Origin: Balanoglossus misakiensis
Lineage: Eukaryota; Hemichordata
NCBI GenBank assembly: GCA_040954595.2
Contig: CM082587.2
Location: 7,440,001-7,504,000, forward strand
Reading direction: 5' to 3'
DNA: 64,000 nucleotides
Below, one piece after another: positions 11,566 through 24,089 of the stretch. The stretch's first letter is position 1. The number at the start of each line of letters is the position of its first letter. The position numbers and the translations under genes are program-made. The notes under the pieces are model-generated. The model saw only the letters and a program-made list of their open reading frames with translations. It was not told where the DNA came from and searched no databases.

Positions 11566-13446
11566 CTGTAGTCTATATCTGTATCGATGTTTCAAACCTG
11601 GTGTCCTCCTAACCACACTGTCGTACTATAGGTCTAATTCAACTTTGAAAGTCAAACTGGTATTTTGACCGTTACCTTGCACGGACGGGCTAAAAAGAAT
11701 TGATGCATTTGTGCAAAAGCACATGTACTCGGCTAGAATATAGACCACTATAATAAAACATGTATAAACTTTAAAAATGGTGCGCTACTTTATGTTTATT
11801 TCATTGAGGGAATGTCGTAAAATGTATTAAAATCGTCTATTGTAGGCGAGAATGGTACAGACATATGCTGTGTTTTGTGGTCATTGCTTGTGTTTGCAGC
11901 AAATCATAAACTGACATATAATGGAATAATTTTCCTACTGTCCACAAACGATATTCATAACGGGGAAAGTGAAAATATATATTCTGTGACCTTGCTTGAT
12001 CACCGCCAATAGAAACTCGTTTACGAGACGCGGGGCAGTTTAGGAATGTGCCATTTTGTGTGACAAAAACAGTAATGTTTATGAAAAGATAATATACATC
12101 TCTAATATTCATATCGACAAGTTCAAGTAATTGCCATAAAAGTGGTATACAGTCAAACCCTTGTAGTGGTCACCTCTATATAGTGGCCACTTTGTTACAG
12201 TCCCTGTGCAATTCACATGTGCATTAATATACCCCTATATAAATGCCACCTGTCTATAAAGGCCAGTTTAAGAAAGTCCCCTGACTGCCCACTATAGACA
12301 GGTTAGACTGTGTACTTTTTACACCCGACGAAAGAAAGTACATTACAATGCCAAATTTGTTATAGTATTTTGATACCCACTTCGATATATATAAAGAATA
12401 AGAAATGATTTACCTATAACTTCCCAGCTCCTGTATTACCTTGATCGCTACATCGAAAGAGGAAATATGTTACCATTACATGTGTACATCTTTCAGCTTA
12501 TAACTAATATAAGTAGCTATGAAAATTGGCAATAGTGTCGACTTTAAGACGTAGCATAATACCAATACAACTTGTATGCTCATCGTGTTATTCATGTCTT
12601 CTTGGTGTCACAAATGTTTGAGACTATTTAACTTTAGCGATGCGTGCTCTGGCAATGACCTCATACGGACGACACTTGGTAAGAAGGCCTTCGAAATAAG
12701 GGCTCAAATTCGGCTTCTCGGTGCCTGGCGCTGGTAAGAAAGTAAACTTCTGAAACAAGCTGACAAATATCAGAAACAGCTCGTTCTTGGCCAGTACCTC
12801 GCCCAAGCACACACGACGCCCCGTAGAGAACGGTAGGAAGCTTTCTGGTTTGGGTAGAGCCTTGCCGTTCCCATCCAAGAATCGTTCTATGGAGAAAGAA
12901 AATATGTTGATTAGTGCACTTCCCAAAATTTATGATCAATGGTTTTGATCACCTAAAATGCATTGGTATTTTCGCTTATCGACAAATTAAATTGATGGTC
13001 TGAATATATAGAATAATTAACAACACACTGCCCGTTGTCAGGTAAGATTACCTTATTGTTGTACCATTTGATTTGTGACACTGAAATCCACGTACAGTAA
13101 AACCAAACACCAAAGGGGCTGAAGAAATTGTTTGGTTTGCAGAGGTGTCCGGTTTATAGAGGTTCTTTTAACATTTGGTTCTATCATCAAATGGGCAGGA
13201 ACATGTGGTCGGTATAGACATGTTTCCTGATTAGACAGAGTTCGGCGTAGACAGGTTTGAGTGTACTTCATTACAGGAAACTCGAATAGGCTAAGCTTAT
13301 CACGAACCTGGGCGGAATTCTTCAGGGTTTGTCCAGTGTCTTTCGCTCATGTGTAAGTGCCATAGATTGACCCAGATCTGGGTTCCTTTCGGTATGTTGT
13401 ATCCACCTACGTAAAAAATACATTTCGCGTCGTTTAGTCAATGAGT

Positions 13447-13645
13447 TAAAGGTACAAAGTCTTACTATCGTTGCCCCTTTTCCATTAATTATGTTTGATT
13501 CAATACACCGTTTATGTTATTCTACATGTGGATATATAGTGAATCAACGTACGACCACACACACCTTTCACGGTCGCTTGTAGACACATGAGTGTAAAAA
13601 AAAACTCGCAAAAAATGATCAGTCTCTACCATTTCTTCATTTGGG
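13447..13645. repeat. Fold-back MITE, AAAGGGAC family (half copy)
   Basis: AAAGGTACAAAG followed by the family interior (ATTAATTATGTTTGATTCAA, CTACATGTGGATATATAGTG), without the right half. It lies in intron 7 of copy B, near but not at the position of the full copy at 5357 in copy A. Confidence 0.65.
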
Positions 13646-14793
13646 ACTGACTGTGACAACTGTCGTTTGACTTAACGTTTATCGAAATTAAAACGCATTG
13701 AAATGATGCAGATGTCACAGATGAAAACAACACGGTTCGCCTGTGGAATTTCTGCTTAACAGCACCAACATAAGGTGTGTTATAAAACACATACTTCCTG
13801 GCAAATTTTGGACTTATAGCATCAGTTTATTAAACCTATTACTGTGAGATACCACAGGTCTCGTTACACAGCATGTTGTTCTGGTTAAAACTCACAGTCC
13901 CTCGGGGGAAATAAACGGGTGCTATATCCCTCATGGCCAGGGCAGTTACTACTTGCAAATTCCTCATGAAAAATAATGCTAACCAACTGATGTATCCTTG
14001 TTGGTTTCATGGGGCAAGCTTGTTGGTACAACCGTCCTTATTCTCATGACTTCGTGTATGGCAGCTTCACAGTACGGTAGCTGGCCCCTGTCAGATAACA
14101 ATGGCGAACGGTCTCGCCCGATGACGTCATCGATTTCCTCTTGAACTTTCACTTGCACATCCGGGTAACTGATCATGTAGGCCATGATCCAAGTCAGCGA
14201 ATGTGCGGTCGTGTCCATTCCAGCTGCATTCAATACAATAACATGCAAATCGGACATGAAGCAACTGGTAATTTTAAATGTTCATATACAAATCTTCATG
14301 ACAACTACAACTTTACCTCAGTCTGCAACTAAGTTTATATAGCTAAATCATGGCTGATAGTCTGACGGATATGAACGGTGTAAATCGTGTGTTATTTTTA
14401 TGTGTTGCAAGGGAGAGAACACTTTATTTGTAGTCACTAAAGGTCGTTAGTAATCATCTAAATAGCATGGACAGAAAATGAGGGAAAACATGTTAATGAA
14501 GGTTTGTGTAGCTTATACAGGGGTCAAAAAGCCAAGTCGGTTAATATATGTAAATTACAATTTAGTAAATTTGAATGCTTTATTGGAGCTGTAGACTACC
14601 TGCAAATATTTCAGACACCAATTGGCGAATATTCACATCAGTCAACTTATCTGCGTCGTCTGCACCCGCTGCCTTCTCTTCTCTTTGGATCTTCAAAACA
14701 TCATCCAAGAGGTCATGAACTTCCCCTGATCAAAATAAAACGAAAAATTGTGAATAGAATACGATGGTAATGACGACGACGGTGACGACGACG

Positions 14794-14795
14794 GC

Positions 14796-14826
<31 letters not shown>
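14794..14826. repeat. (GAT)n microsatellite
   Basis: About eleven GAT units in intron 5 of copy B. The matching place in copy A has only short GAC/GAT runs. Confidence 0.9.
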
Positions 14827-14942
14827 GCGACGAAAACGACCAATTGCAAAATAAGCACAAGGTTTAAATCAATAATTATACATTTCGCATCCCCCATCGT
14901 TGATGACGGGCTTATATTTTCCCGTATAAAATTATGTTTTAT

Positions 14943-15230
14943 TAGGCCAAATAACGAAATATGTGCTGTTCCGATTACCCGACCTACCCTAATTTTAGCC
15001 CGCCGACCCTAAACTTTTTAGAGCTTCGTATACCGGAAGTAAAAATAACGTTGTCAAATATGCAAAATTTATGAAAATTGAGAGAATCACGCAATAACTA
15101 TGACATCATTCTTCTACACTACGGCGGCCAAAGGTATAAAGAAATGGCAAAATAACAAAATGTCCCTACATACCTCCCCTATTTTTGAAAACCATGTAAT
15201 CGGAACAGCACACATTTTTTTATTTGGCTT
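14943..15230. repeat. MITE with TGTGCTGTTCCGATTA termini (copy-B orthologue)
   Basis: Same insertion as 7046-7329, with both inverted ends conserved. It marks an event older than the P450 duplication. Confidence 0.75.
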
Positions 15231-16907
15231 TATGACTATATTATTTAATTTTCATTTTCCCGAGAAATGTGCATAGAAATAAACACTGAACGAACCTTCT
15301 TCGCCTTTCCTTTTATGATCATTGATCTCGGACTGAATCAGTGCCAGCCATTTACCCCATAACCTCTTGAGATTACGTAGACCCTTAGTCGGTATATACT
15401 GGAAGATTGGGATGTAGTCAGCCAAGAGACCATTCCCAAAACTTTCATCCGCCTTGTTGAGAAGTGTCATGAAGTCTCGAAATCTTGGATCACTGAAGTC
15501 ATAACTGAAACGATAATGACATGTGACAGTGGCATGTAATTTGTTTTGCGTGTCTATTGCAGTTTCTTGTTCCCAGAATGTAGCTTATCAGCACAACATC
15601 TATGTGTATAGTCACCATAGCTATTGTGTAAAATTTTGAATTCAAGTTCAGTCAGCTGTCAACAATAACAATGGTTGTTACACAGTCACGTACACAGGCT
15701 AAGTACTGGGTATATTTGCATGCTGTTTGAAGTAAAGCAAGAAATTGCATTTGATACACAGAACCAAAATACTGGAAATAAAGCCAAAAGATACAGCCAA
15801 GTACGGGCGTTGCAAATCAAGGCTTTAAACCAGTTCTTATATTTCGCCCACGTACAGCAATCCCCTCGTTGATTCTATAGCTGAGAAAACCTATACTGCA
15901 GTGATTTTTTAATGAAAACAACCCGTTGGACACCATATTTTAAAACAAATTCAAACCCACTTCTCACACACTTTACCAAAGTATTCAAATGTTATGGGGA
16001 CTCGTTTTTTAAATTAAAGATCTATAGATCCTTATTCACGCGATTCAAACATTGCCGGCCGGGGGCGGCTAGGCATCATATCAATAATATCGAAACAACG
16101 ACAAAAGGTTTGGTTATCGGGACAGAGTTAACATTTTAGATCGGTATCAATTAAAGATATATATTGGCTAGAGTACATAAATGGTTCGCACTGTATGCCA
16201 GTATAATGTCGGCACGTATGTTGAATACTACTGTATCGATATACTAGTATACTTCGGCTTCACACTTTGAAACATACAGAACGCAAACGGGTGTTGCACT
16301 CACTTATGTCCAAAACAGATGGAAGCTACCACATTGACGACTAGCAGCGTCAGTAAAGGCCTTGGATCAAACGCCTTGCCCTTCTTCTAGCTGATAACCA
16401 CTTCAAAACGCGGGAACGCTTCAACTGTAAGTACGCGTTCCAATTTATAACCACTGGCATAGTTCCTATAAGCAATGACAGTATCGGTTTAGGAGTTGAC
16501 CTACTGTTTGATTATTGCTTGGTCAATGGGAAGCAATGGCACAAGGGGGCGTTAATTTCACAATCGGGGACCCCGTCAGCCATGGTTAATTGCTCCTTAA
16601 GTTTTACGAGTCAAGCTTTGGGTGAAACTTATATTATCTGGATTTCTTTAAAACCAGAATATGCCCAGAGTTTTAAACATTTTTCATGCCTTTGCTTTCA
16701 ATATGGCCGGTTATTGCTATCAAAGGTCGTATAGCCAGCTGATTACCTGATTGCTTGGTGTCCAATTTTACGCAAAGCCTTCCATTTTGGAGTGAACTTG
16801 CCGAACTTGATACCCTCGCCGTCTTCGCTGAGCAAGCTCACTTCAAAACAACATGAAATTTTGAAAAATTATTAGTATAAGGTATCATATATTAGCTTAG
16901 TTTCATT

Positions 16908-17256
16908 AAAGGGACAAAATCTCTCTCACCTGCGCCATTTCCCATTAATTATGTTTGATACAAGACAGCGTTTATCTTATTCAACATGTCCATAGTGAAT
17001 CAACGTTCGACAACACTCAACTTCCATCCCGTTTGTAGGACATGAGAGTAAAAATGTCGCCGAAATGAATAAACGGTAAACACCGATTATTCAATTTGGC
17101 GAGTTTTTAACTCTCGTTTCTACAAGTGGGATAGAAATTGAATGTGTATGGTCGAACGTTGGTCCACTATATATCCACACGTACATAACATTAACGGTGT
17201 CTAGTATCAAACATAATTAACGGTAAATGGCGCAGGTGAGAGAGACTTTGTCCCTT
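16908..17256. repeat. Fold-back MITE, AAAGGGAC family (copy 3)
   Basis: Well-conserved inverted ends: AAAGGGACAAAATCTCTCTC at the left and GAGAGAGACTTTGTCCCTT at the right. It sits in intron 2 of P450 copy B and is absent from that intron in copy A, so it arrived after the duplication. Confidence 0.8.
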
Positions 17257-18999
17257 CCAATAATCGATTCCTGTACTGTAGATAACCTATAGAAGCTACC
17301 ACATGCATGGGAAAAGCAACACTGATATTCCAACCCATTGCACATTTGTACGGTGAGATGAACAATTTCCAATGTTAGTTTGATTTAAGACATTTTGTAA
17401 AGATGTGATTTATATTCTGAAACGTACAGGAAAACGACCATGGTCTTCCGGCATAGTCGTTTTGTTTCTTCACCAGTGCTTCTCGGACACATTCGATGTC
17501 ATTTAGTACAACAATTCGCTCTCTTCCAATTTTTATGGAGAAGATGTCGCCATACTCTTTCGTTAATGCCGAGAGCTTAGTTGCAGGGTCTGTAGCCATA
17601 TCTGAAAAGAAACAAACATGTTTGGTTTAGGAAATCGTTGAATTTTGTCACAGAAGAAGGTGATTTTCTCCCAATGGTAATGTGTTGGGGCAGAGTAAAA
17701 TATCAGACTAACGTTTCTGATACACGTCATCATGAATCAGTCATTTGTTTTTTTTTGACAATTTCATATGTTTCTATTTAAAAGAAATTGTGATTCTTCA
17801 ATTTCTAGATCTGCAAATATTTCTATAGCATGTGGCATACAAAGACGTCGCTAATTTCACTTACCAAACATGCTGCCGAAAAAAGGTAACCCTCTCGGGC
17901 CTGGTGGTAAGTGGGCTGGTAGACGCATGCTCCATAACGCTGCCAGCACCAATAGCACGATCAGTATGATTAAAACACTGCTTGGACTGCTTAGAAAATC
18001 CTGTAGAACGCTGAATGTCCGCGAAACCATGGTGTTCAAGTGCTAGTTTGCACAGAATGTAATATGAAAGTGTGTAAATAGTTTATTCTGTTAACAAATA
18101 TAAAATATGATCACACGAGTCTCTCCTCGTGTACACAAAGGAGATCTGATTCTATTCCTGCAAATCACAAGTCCCGTAGTCCAAGAAAAATCATATAAAG
18201 GCGTTTTCTTCCGCGAATTTCAATAAAGTTCTTGTCAAACCAGAGCAATAATGCTACATAAATCATAATTATAAATTGTAAAAAATACCTATCTTTATTT
18301 AGCAATACTTTTTTGGTTACTTACTAAGTTACTTTCATTGGTCTTTCTTTGCCATCTACACATTGTAACTCATACAGTTGTCTTGTGTATGATTGTTTTG
18401 TCATGCTGCAAACTGACCAAAATCCTGTCGGCAAGTTTTTACGCGAAGAGCATTCGATCAAATTGTAATAAGATTTTTAACAATTCAATATGGCGGCCAA
18501 AGTCACATGGCCAATGGCGATTTTGTTGTCTAAATTACAAGGACTGAGGACATGTGAACTAGACACCAAATTTGGACTTGATTGTCCCTGTAGTTGTTTA
18601 GAAGAAGCCATTTCACGATTTTCACTATTTCCAATATGGCAGCCAGGTCACGTGACTTATTAAAATCCAAGGATTTAGTGCACGACTACTTATTGGCCTT
18701 TATCACTGTTTCAAGTTTTGAGCCTGGTAGCTGTTGCATTTTGCCAGATTCAGGTTGGAAAAAAAGAGTAATAATCTGAACAACCAGGGTCGAGGAGGAA
18801 TTGGGTCAGCTCGATTGAGGGGGGGGGGGTCCAAATTACTTGGGTCGAAACGGTCCGAGATCGAATTGACCCCTTCGCGCCTAACCAATCATATCCGAGT
18901 CCCCGACGCTGACCTTAAATGACTTGTCGTATTGAGGGAGGGCAATGATATATGAGCTAAAAGGTCGACGCATTGTCAGAAAAATCAAGGGTAACCGTA

Positions 19000-19202
19000 C
19001 AATGCATTGCTCCACTGCACAGTCACGTACACACAATCAGACTTCGCACGCAATTTGTTTTTAAACTTTCATGTTTTTTTTAAATAAATCTTCAAACGTT
19101 GAACAAGAAAATTCCAGTGGTAGTTCATGTTAAATAGTTAATTTGTGACCGATAATAAACTGAGTATACAGATGCGTGACTGTGCAGTGAAGCAATGCAT
19201 TG
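19000..19202. repeat. MITE with CAATGCATTG...GTGACTGTGCAGTG inverted ends
   Basis: The left end CAATGCATTGCTCCACTGCA is mirrored by TGCAGTGAAGCAATGCATTG at the right. A diverged relative lies at about 24090-24260. It is unique to the right duplication unit at this position. Confidence 0.7.
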
Positions 19203-19529
19203 TAGAGACAATATGTGTACGCTCCCTTTGGAATTCAACTTGCTACCATGTTTGACTTCTGTACTGGCCAGCGATAAAGAAAGTTGTCAAACCCAGAAAT
19301 CAAAACCGGACACTCAATTAATTTTCCCTGTATCTGTTGAAGTGACAGTGCGGCAAGCCGTAAACGTAGTGCGCTTTAACAATATAACCTATCACTAATT
19401 ACAGGGGCAGCTAGGATTTTGGAGTACAGGTTATACTAAAGGGTCACAGGTCCTTCAAGGCCACATATGTACCCCAAACGAATAGGAACAGCCTAAACTT
19501 CTACTCCGAAAATAATGGTCCAATTAGGG

Positions 19530-19720
19530 ACCATTCAGCTTTTACGGCTAGGGGCGGCAAAATCCAGGGGAGGGGGTCACGTAAATTTTGAAATCCAAAA
19601 AGGGGGGGGGGGGGGGCATCTTTTTTGTGAAAGTAAAATTTGTCCTCCCCAACATTGAGTTAATTTGCTTTTGAGTTCATTAAAATGCAACTTTGAGCAC
19701 TGACCGTATTTTACAAATTG
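19530..19720 (-). repeat. G-rich interspersed repeat (family also at 24.3-25.1 and 43.2 kb)
   Basis: GGGACCATTCAGCTTTTACG leads into runs of G. Next comes a stretch complementary to the 24700-24970 copies (GCAAATTAACTCA, GAGGACAAATTTTACTT). No coding content. Confidence 0.6.
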
Positions 19721-20033
19721 TTCTTATGTGGGACAGCGTTTAAGAGTAGTTATGAACACTAAACACTAACTTGACCGAGTTTTGAAAATGTTAATCATCT
19801 ACAATTCAACAGAGAAATTACTGACCTTTTCCTGTGTTGAGCAGCTTTAAATTGATACTATGACTCACTCTGACAAGGTAGGCCTACAAGGTGTACGTAG
19901 CTGTTAGAGCTGTGAATGTAGTCGGGTGCGCACATTCATCGAGTCACGTTGGAACTAAAGGGTCGACGCACTCTCACACAAGGAGTCATTGACATCTGGC
20001 GTCACGGGGTCACCTCGTTTCTGGTTTGTTGAC

Positions 20034-20639
20034 GGGGGATCAGTGTATGTTGACAGATTACGAATGAACCGCTGCAACTGACAATAAACCTTTGATGATT
20101 CAAGGGTGAGTTTTCAGCACTATAACAAGAAATTGCCGATAAAGAGCAAGTTACTTGGCCTACGACCACAAAATAGATGGAGATGGCTTGATGAGATGAG
20201 ATGGTACAAAAATGGTACAAAAATGTGTGATATAGATCTTTATTGTAGTATATGTACCTGCTTTATACCAATGCCATATTAAATTTCCACATTCTGTGAG
20301 TTCATTTGCTCCAGCAATGACCTTTGAAGTTTTGAGGGTGCCCTACGCAATACTTGTTCTGAATGGGGACATTTAGCAGATTTAATGAAAGCTTTAGCAA
20401 AATTCTTTAAATGAGTCGCTGGACATCATTAAAAAGTAATGATGATAGCAGTACATGTACTTGATGTTACAAAATTATACTATAGTATATACTATAGTAG
20501 GTATAGCGCCCTCAAAGGTGAATGTTGAAATTCCTCACAGCAAATACTTTTTTTTCAGTTTCAAAGAATTGTGGATCAGAATTTCAACATACAATCAATC
20601 CAAACCAAAAACACCGAACTAATGTTTACTGCCAGCATA
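20034..20639. other. Intergenic, no recognisable feature
   Basis: AT-rich sequence with short open frames only. I see no exon or repeat with a partner in the window. Confidence 0.4.
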
Positions 20640-21563
20640 TTTATACACTCGACATTTTAGTTTTTTTTACGAGTAGGCACGTTTGACGGCTTTTACGAGA
20701 AATTTAAATTTTCGATACCATAGATTACATTGGCGGCCTTCAGAAATGACAGTTTTAACAAAAATAATTAATAATGTACCTTTTTCCTACTACATGTTTC
20801 GGTTTGAACGATGGTGTTATACATAAAAGAAAAAAAACTGTTAACTTATACTGTTGCAATTAAAGCGATTTGAGCTCCACAGAAGGAATTCACTGACCAA
20901 CGATTTTCAGTCCTTTGGCCAGAAGACCCGTGTGTTCACTGCGTGTACTGTATGCATGCCGTATGTCATTTGCTGCAGCACGCTGTTATTCCACGAAAAC
21001 GCATCTGTACTTTAACTGTTTCTGAAATTTGACAGGACGATAACTGGTGCAAATACCTCCAGCGTGATACTTGGATTTTGTATTAAAACTTATACATGTG
21101 TATTGCATGTGTCGTTTTGGGGTGCTTAGTGGTGCACAACATGTAGTTTGTCGAAAATAGGCATGTCAGAATGGCGGCTTCGTGTATATTAATCTATGTT
21201 GCACCCAATCAATGTCAGCAGGACGAAGTAACTTATTGGTCAGGAATCTACATGACAATTTTCCAGTGTGAATTAAAAGCACCATTGTGAGGATGCCTTT
21301 AAAATAAACGTTCATTTTCACTTTATTATTTACCATAGTCTTGTTGAATAAATATTTATAATGTTTCAGTAGTGTAGGCTGCCAGCTGTGTGTTTTCCTA
21401 TGAGGCAATGGCAGCCATCTTCTCTTTTTGACTTATTCATCGAACAGAAGTGGCCGTGGCTTCGAGTGCCAAATAAATAGACCCATGGGATTAATATATG
21501 TGCATGTTTTGTACTCTATGGCTTTTTTAGGGGAAACGTGTGAACGTGCATTGAGTGTTGAGC
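20640..21563 (+). repeat. Interspersed repeat, modular family (copy 1)
   Basis: The first half matches 31660-32100. The second half (GAATTAAAAGCACC... through GCTGCCAGCTGTG and TGACTTATTCATCGAACAG) matches the complement of 63650-64000. It appears to be one long non-coding element found in several broken copies here. Confidence 0.7.
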
Positions 21564-21959
21564 TAGAGAGCAAGCTATTTATGGAGCTGTCACTTAATAT
21601 GAAGGGATGGGCCGGGGGGATGGGGAGGGTCATTTACAAACCCACTTTTGAAAATATGTCTCTCTTGCTTACAAAAAAGAATGTACTGTAAATTGTACAA
21701 TAATAAGTATAAATAAACAGATTAATAAATAGACTTGGATTTTACAGGATGCAAAATTGGTGCTGAGCAATGTCACCTGCAAATCTTTTGTTCAAAGCCA
21801 TATGGAACTATGGTCGATTGACGCACCGTGGTCGGACAAAGACGCCAACGGCAGCGTTCGCCGTATCAAAGCTTAGTACTGTAGCTTGGCAGAGTTTGAA
21901 CAGAGCCATCAGCGGATAGAACGAGGAATTGGACACCGCGCGCTCGGCCTCCGCTGATC
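21564..21959. other. Intergenic, no recognisable feature
   Basis: Nothing with a partner in the window and no convincing exon. Confidence 0.35.
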
Positions 21960-22072
21960 ACTGCGTCTCACGTGACTAAGCAAGACGCGTCACGAAGATA
22001 GATTGGCTGGTACCCTGCCTCGGTGACAAAAATTGACGCGACGCGTGTTTTTGCCAAGTCACGTGAGACGCA
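21960..22072. repeat. Inverted repeat around CTGCGTCTCACGTGACT
   Basis: ACTGCGTCTCACGTGACT at 21960 is mirrored by AGTCACGTGAGACGCAGT at 22055-22072, with about 80 bp between. Each arm contains an E-box-like CACGTG. Confidence 0.65.
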
Positions 22073-22189
22073 GTGTTCAGCGAAGAAGATAGACGCAGAT
22101 ATAGTAGCTGCCATCCGCCATTTTGACATTACTTGCCTCTTTGGTGCTTGTCACCCAGGCAGGGTACCAGCCAACTCTCGGCCGTGCAC

Positions 22190-22480
22190 ATGCTCGCGCG
22201 ACCTTTTAGACACTGACCGTACCGACACTGTGCCTACACTCTTTATATTTTTGTAGCTGCAGGCTCAGCGAAGGTACGTTCATGTGTAAACAACGTTGCG
22301 CGTGCTCGCGATCGACCAGGGCATGCAACGTGATATGTTGTTAGCCTTTATGTATTATGTCATTCACAAACAACTTTGAGGGGGCTATGTAGTTTATCTG
22401 ATTGTTTATTTGCTGTTAGGTAACCGCGCCCTGAGCTGTTGATTAAAAAGGGCAGTGTTGTTGCCCTCGAATCATTTGGA
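22190..22480 (+). repeat. Interspersed repeat module (partners 32700-32960 and 36370-36520)
   Basis: CGCGACCTTTTAGACACTGA and GACCAGGGCATGCAAC recur at 32.7 kb, the second also at 36.4 kb. The module is a piece of the modular family. Confidence 0.7.
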
Positions 22481-22994
22481 ACAATTAAGATATTTTAGTT
22501 GCGGGTTCATGTGTTTTATCAGGATTGGTTTAGAAAATAAATGTAATTTTTGTAGAAGACCCATTTATTCAAAATTTAATCCAACTGTCCTTCCATAATT
22601 TCAATACGAAGTATAATGTTAATACGGATTTTGAGACATACTGTGGATTTATTAATGCTATTCCTACAACCTATAGAAAAAAAACGTATACATTACAGTC
22701 AAGAAGAAACAATCAAAATTGATGAAACAATTTCCTTCTCAGTTGGCGAGCAGATATTTTCCTTTGAAAACACCAGTACAAAATTGTTTTATAGCGCACT
22801 TGTTGAAAATAAGGTAGAAACGCCAACACCAAAGCGTATTTTTTAAATCACATCGTTCTGATCACAAATAAACACTTGTATTCGTTACGATTTTGCAATT
22901 TTAGACCGTCATTTGCAATGTTTTGAGATTGAAGCCATTGGTGATGCGTTGACCACAATCGTTGCACGGATTTGGACATTGCATATCCGCATGA

Positions 22995-23310
22995 CCTCAT
23001 TACCCTACATACAGGCGCACCGACGAGTAAATAGTTGATATCGATGGCGTAAAAAGATAGTACGTCCAATGTACCTCACCTATTTGTTTTGTTTATCATT
23101 TCAGTTGTTATGTCGGTGCAGACTGGTACCAGAAGTAGGTATAGGTGACAGGTGATGGGCGTTGGGGAAATATTTGCCAATTCGGAAAAATCCTTCATCA
23201 TTGACGTGTGGTGGTCTACTGGACCAATTAGTTCCCATCGACAGAATTAGCTGAATGCTCATTCTATTTAAATGGTCATCTAACTGTAAATTTGGGCGGA
23301 AACGTTGTTT
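22995..23310 (+). repeat. Diverged copy of the 39374-41246 repeat
   Basis: GTGCAGACTGGTACCAGAAG, the GTGGTCTACTGG segment and the closing ATGGTCATCTAACTG...TTTGGGCGGA all have counterparts at 39.8-41.2 kb. Confidence 0.65.
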
Positions 23311-24089
23311 GTTTGTTTTTACGTGGAGATGAGTCGGTGGAAATCAGTGGGGGGGGGGGGTCCCAAACAGCTTTTAGGGGGTGTCTAATTTTATATTATA
23401 ATCATTGGTAAGGGATCATTTTTTACAACAGATCAAGAGTTGTATGGAATTATAGCAAATTATAACAGAATTGACTGAACAGTGTATACAATAGAATACG
23501 AACGTGTCTTTATTCTGTGTGATCAGGTTCAAGCAAGTACACTTCCGATCACAAAAACATTTTCAGGATGTGTCTTGCCAATATTATGACATACGTCACT
23601 TCAAAAACTTTGGAAAATAGCTCTATTAGAAATATGATGGAGTTTTTGCAAAGATTTTCAGACCAATTGTGTCGAACACACACCCATATCTGGCAAAGTT
23701 TGACAAGCTTATTCCGGTGGATAATTTGTTAAGGTGGGGTCATATTTAGGGGTTATCGACCAAAATTCGTGTAATAACCCCTTTTTCATACATGCCTACC
23801 TATAAAACAGTACGATTTGCGAAAACAATTTCGCGGCCAGAAATTTGAACCGGGTTGCCGTGATCTCAGGGCGCCCGGTTCAAACCACTTGCCAAGATAT
23901 AGCAAAATATTTGACAGAAACACTGGCTATATAATAGTAGATGAATAATCTGAAATATCAGCAGTCATGATACGATTTAAAGTTCAGTCATGTTGATTAT
24001 TTTGAGTTCAGCGTTGGGAACGCGTTGTACTTTGTCATGCAGGTGGACAATGTGGAAGTTCAACTTCCATTTCATTTCATCATGGCGTC
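23311..24089. other. Intergenic, low-complexity G run and unique sequence
   Basis: A G10 run near 23350 is the only notable feature. There is no supported gene. Confidence 0.35.

Larger units (their letters stand above)
12624..18030 (-). pseudogene. Cytochrome P450 copy B, pseudogene
   Basis: The nine exons match copy A one for one: 18030-17865, 17601-17428, 16840-16747, 16465-16310, 15504-15296, 14725-14600, 14223-13984, 13406-13308 and 12886-12624. Two independent lesions fall in exon 4. A GAG codon of copy A is TAG here (16389-16387, codon 171). The exon 4 donor GTATAAG of copy A reads ACATAAG (boundary at 16310). The remaining exons stay open, and motifs survive, including I-helix AGMDTT, EVMR, the VVPTSLPH segment and the haem loop GRRVCLGE. 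Inactivation therefore looks recent. If translated, it would stop before the I-helix and haem-binding region. An upstream in-frame ATG at 18039 is also possible. A base-call error could explain one lesion but hardly both. Confidence 0.88.
11566..20033. repeat. Segmental tandem duplication, right unit (P450 copy B)
   Basis: This second, head-to-tail unit begins at the repeat of the 3445 sequence and ends near 20033, where similarity to the 11550 region stops. It differs from the left unit by element insertions (16908, 19000) and by missing the 9564 microsatellite and the 6270 MITE. Confidence 0.85.
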
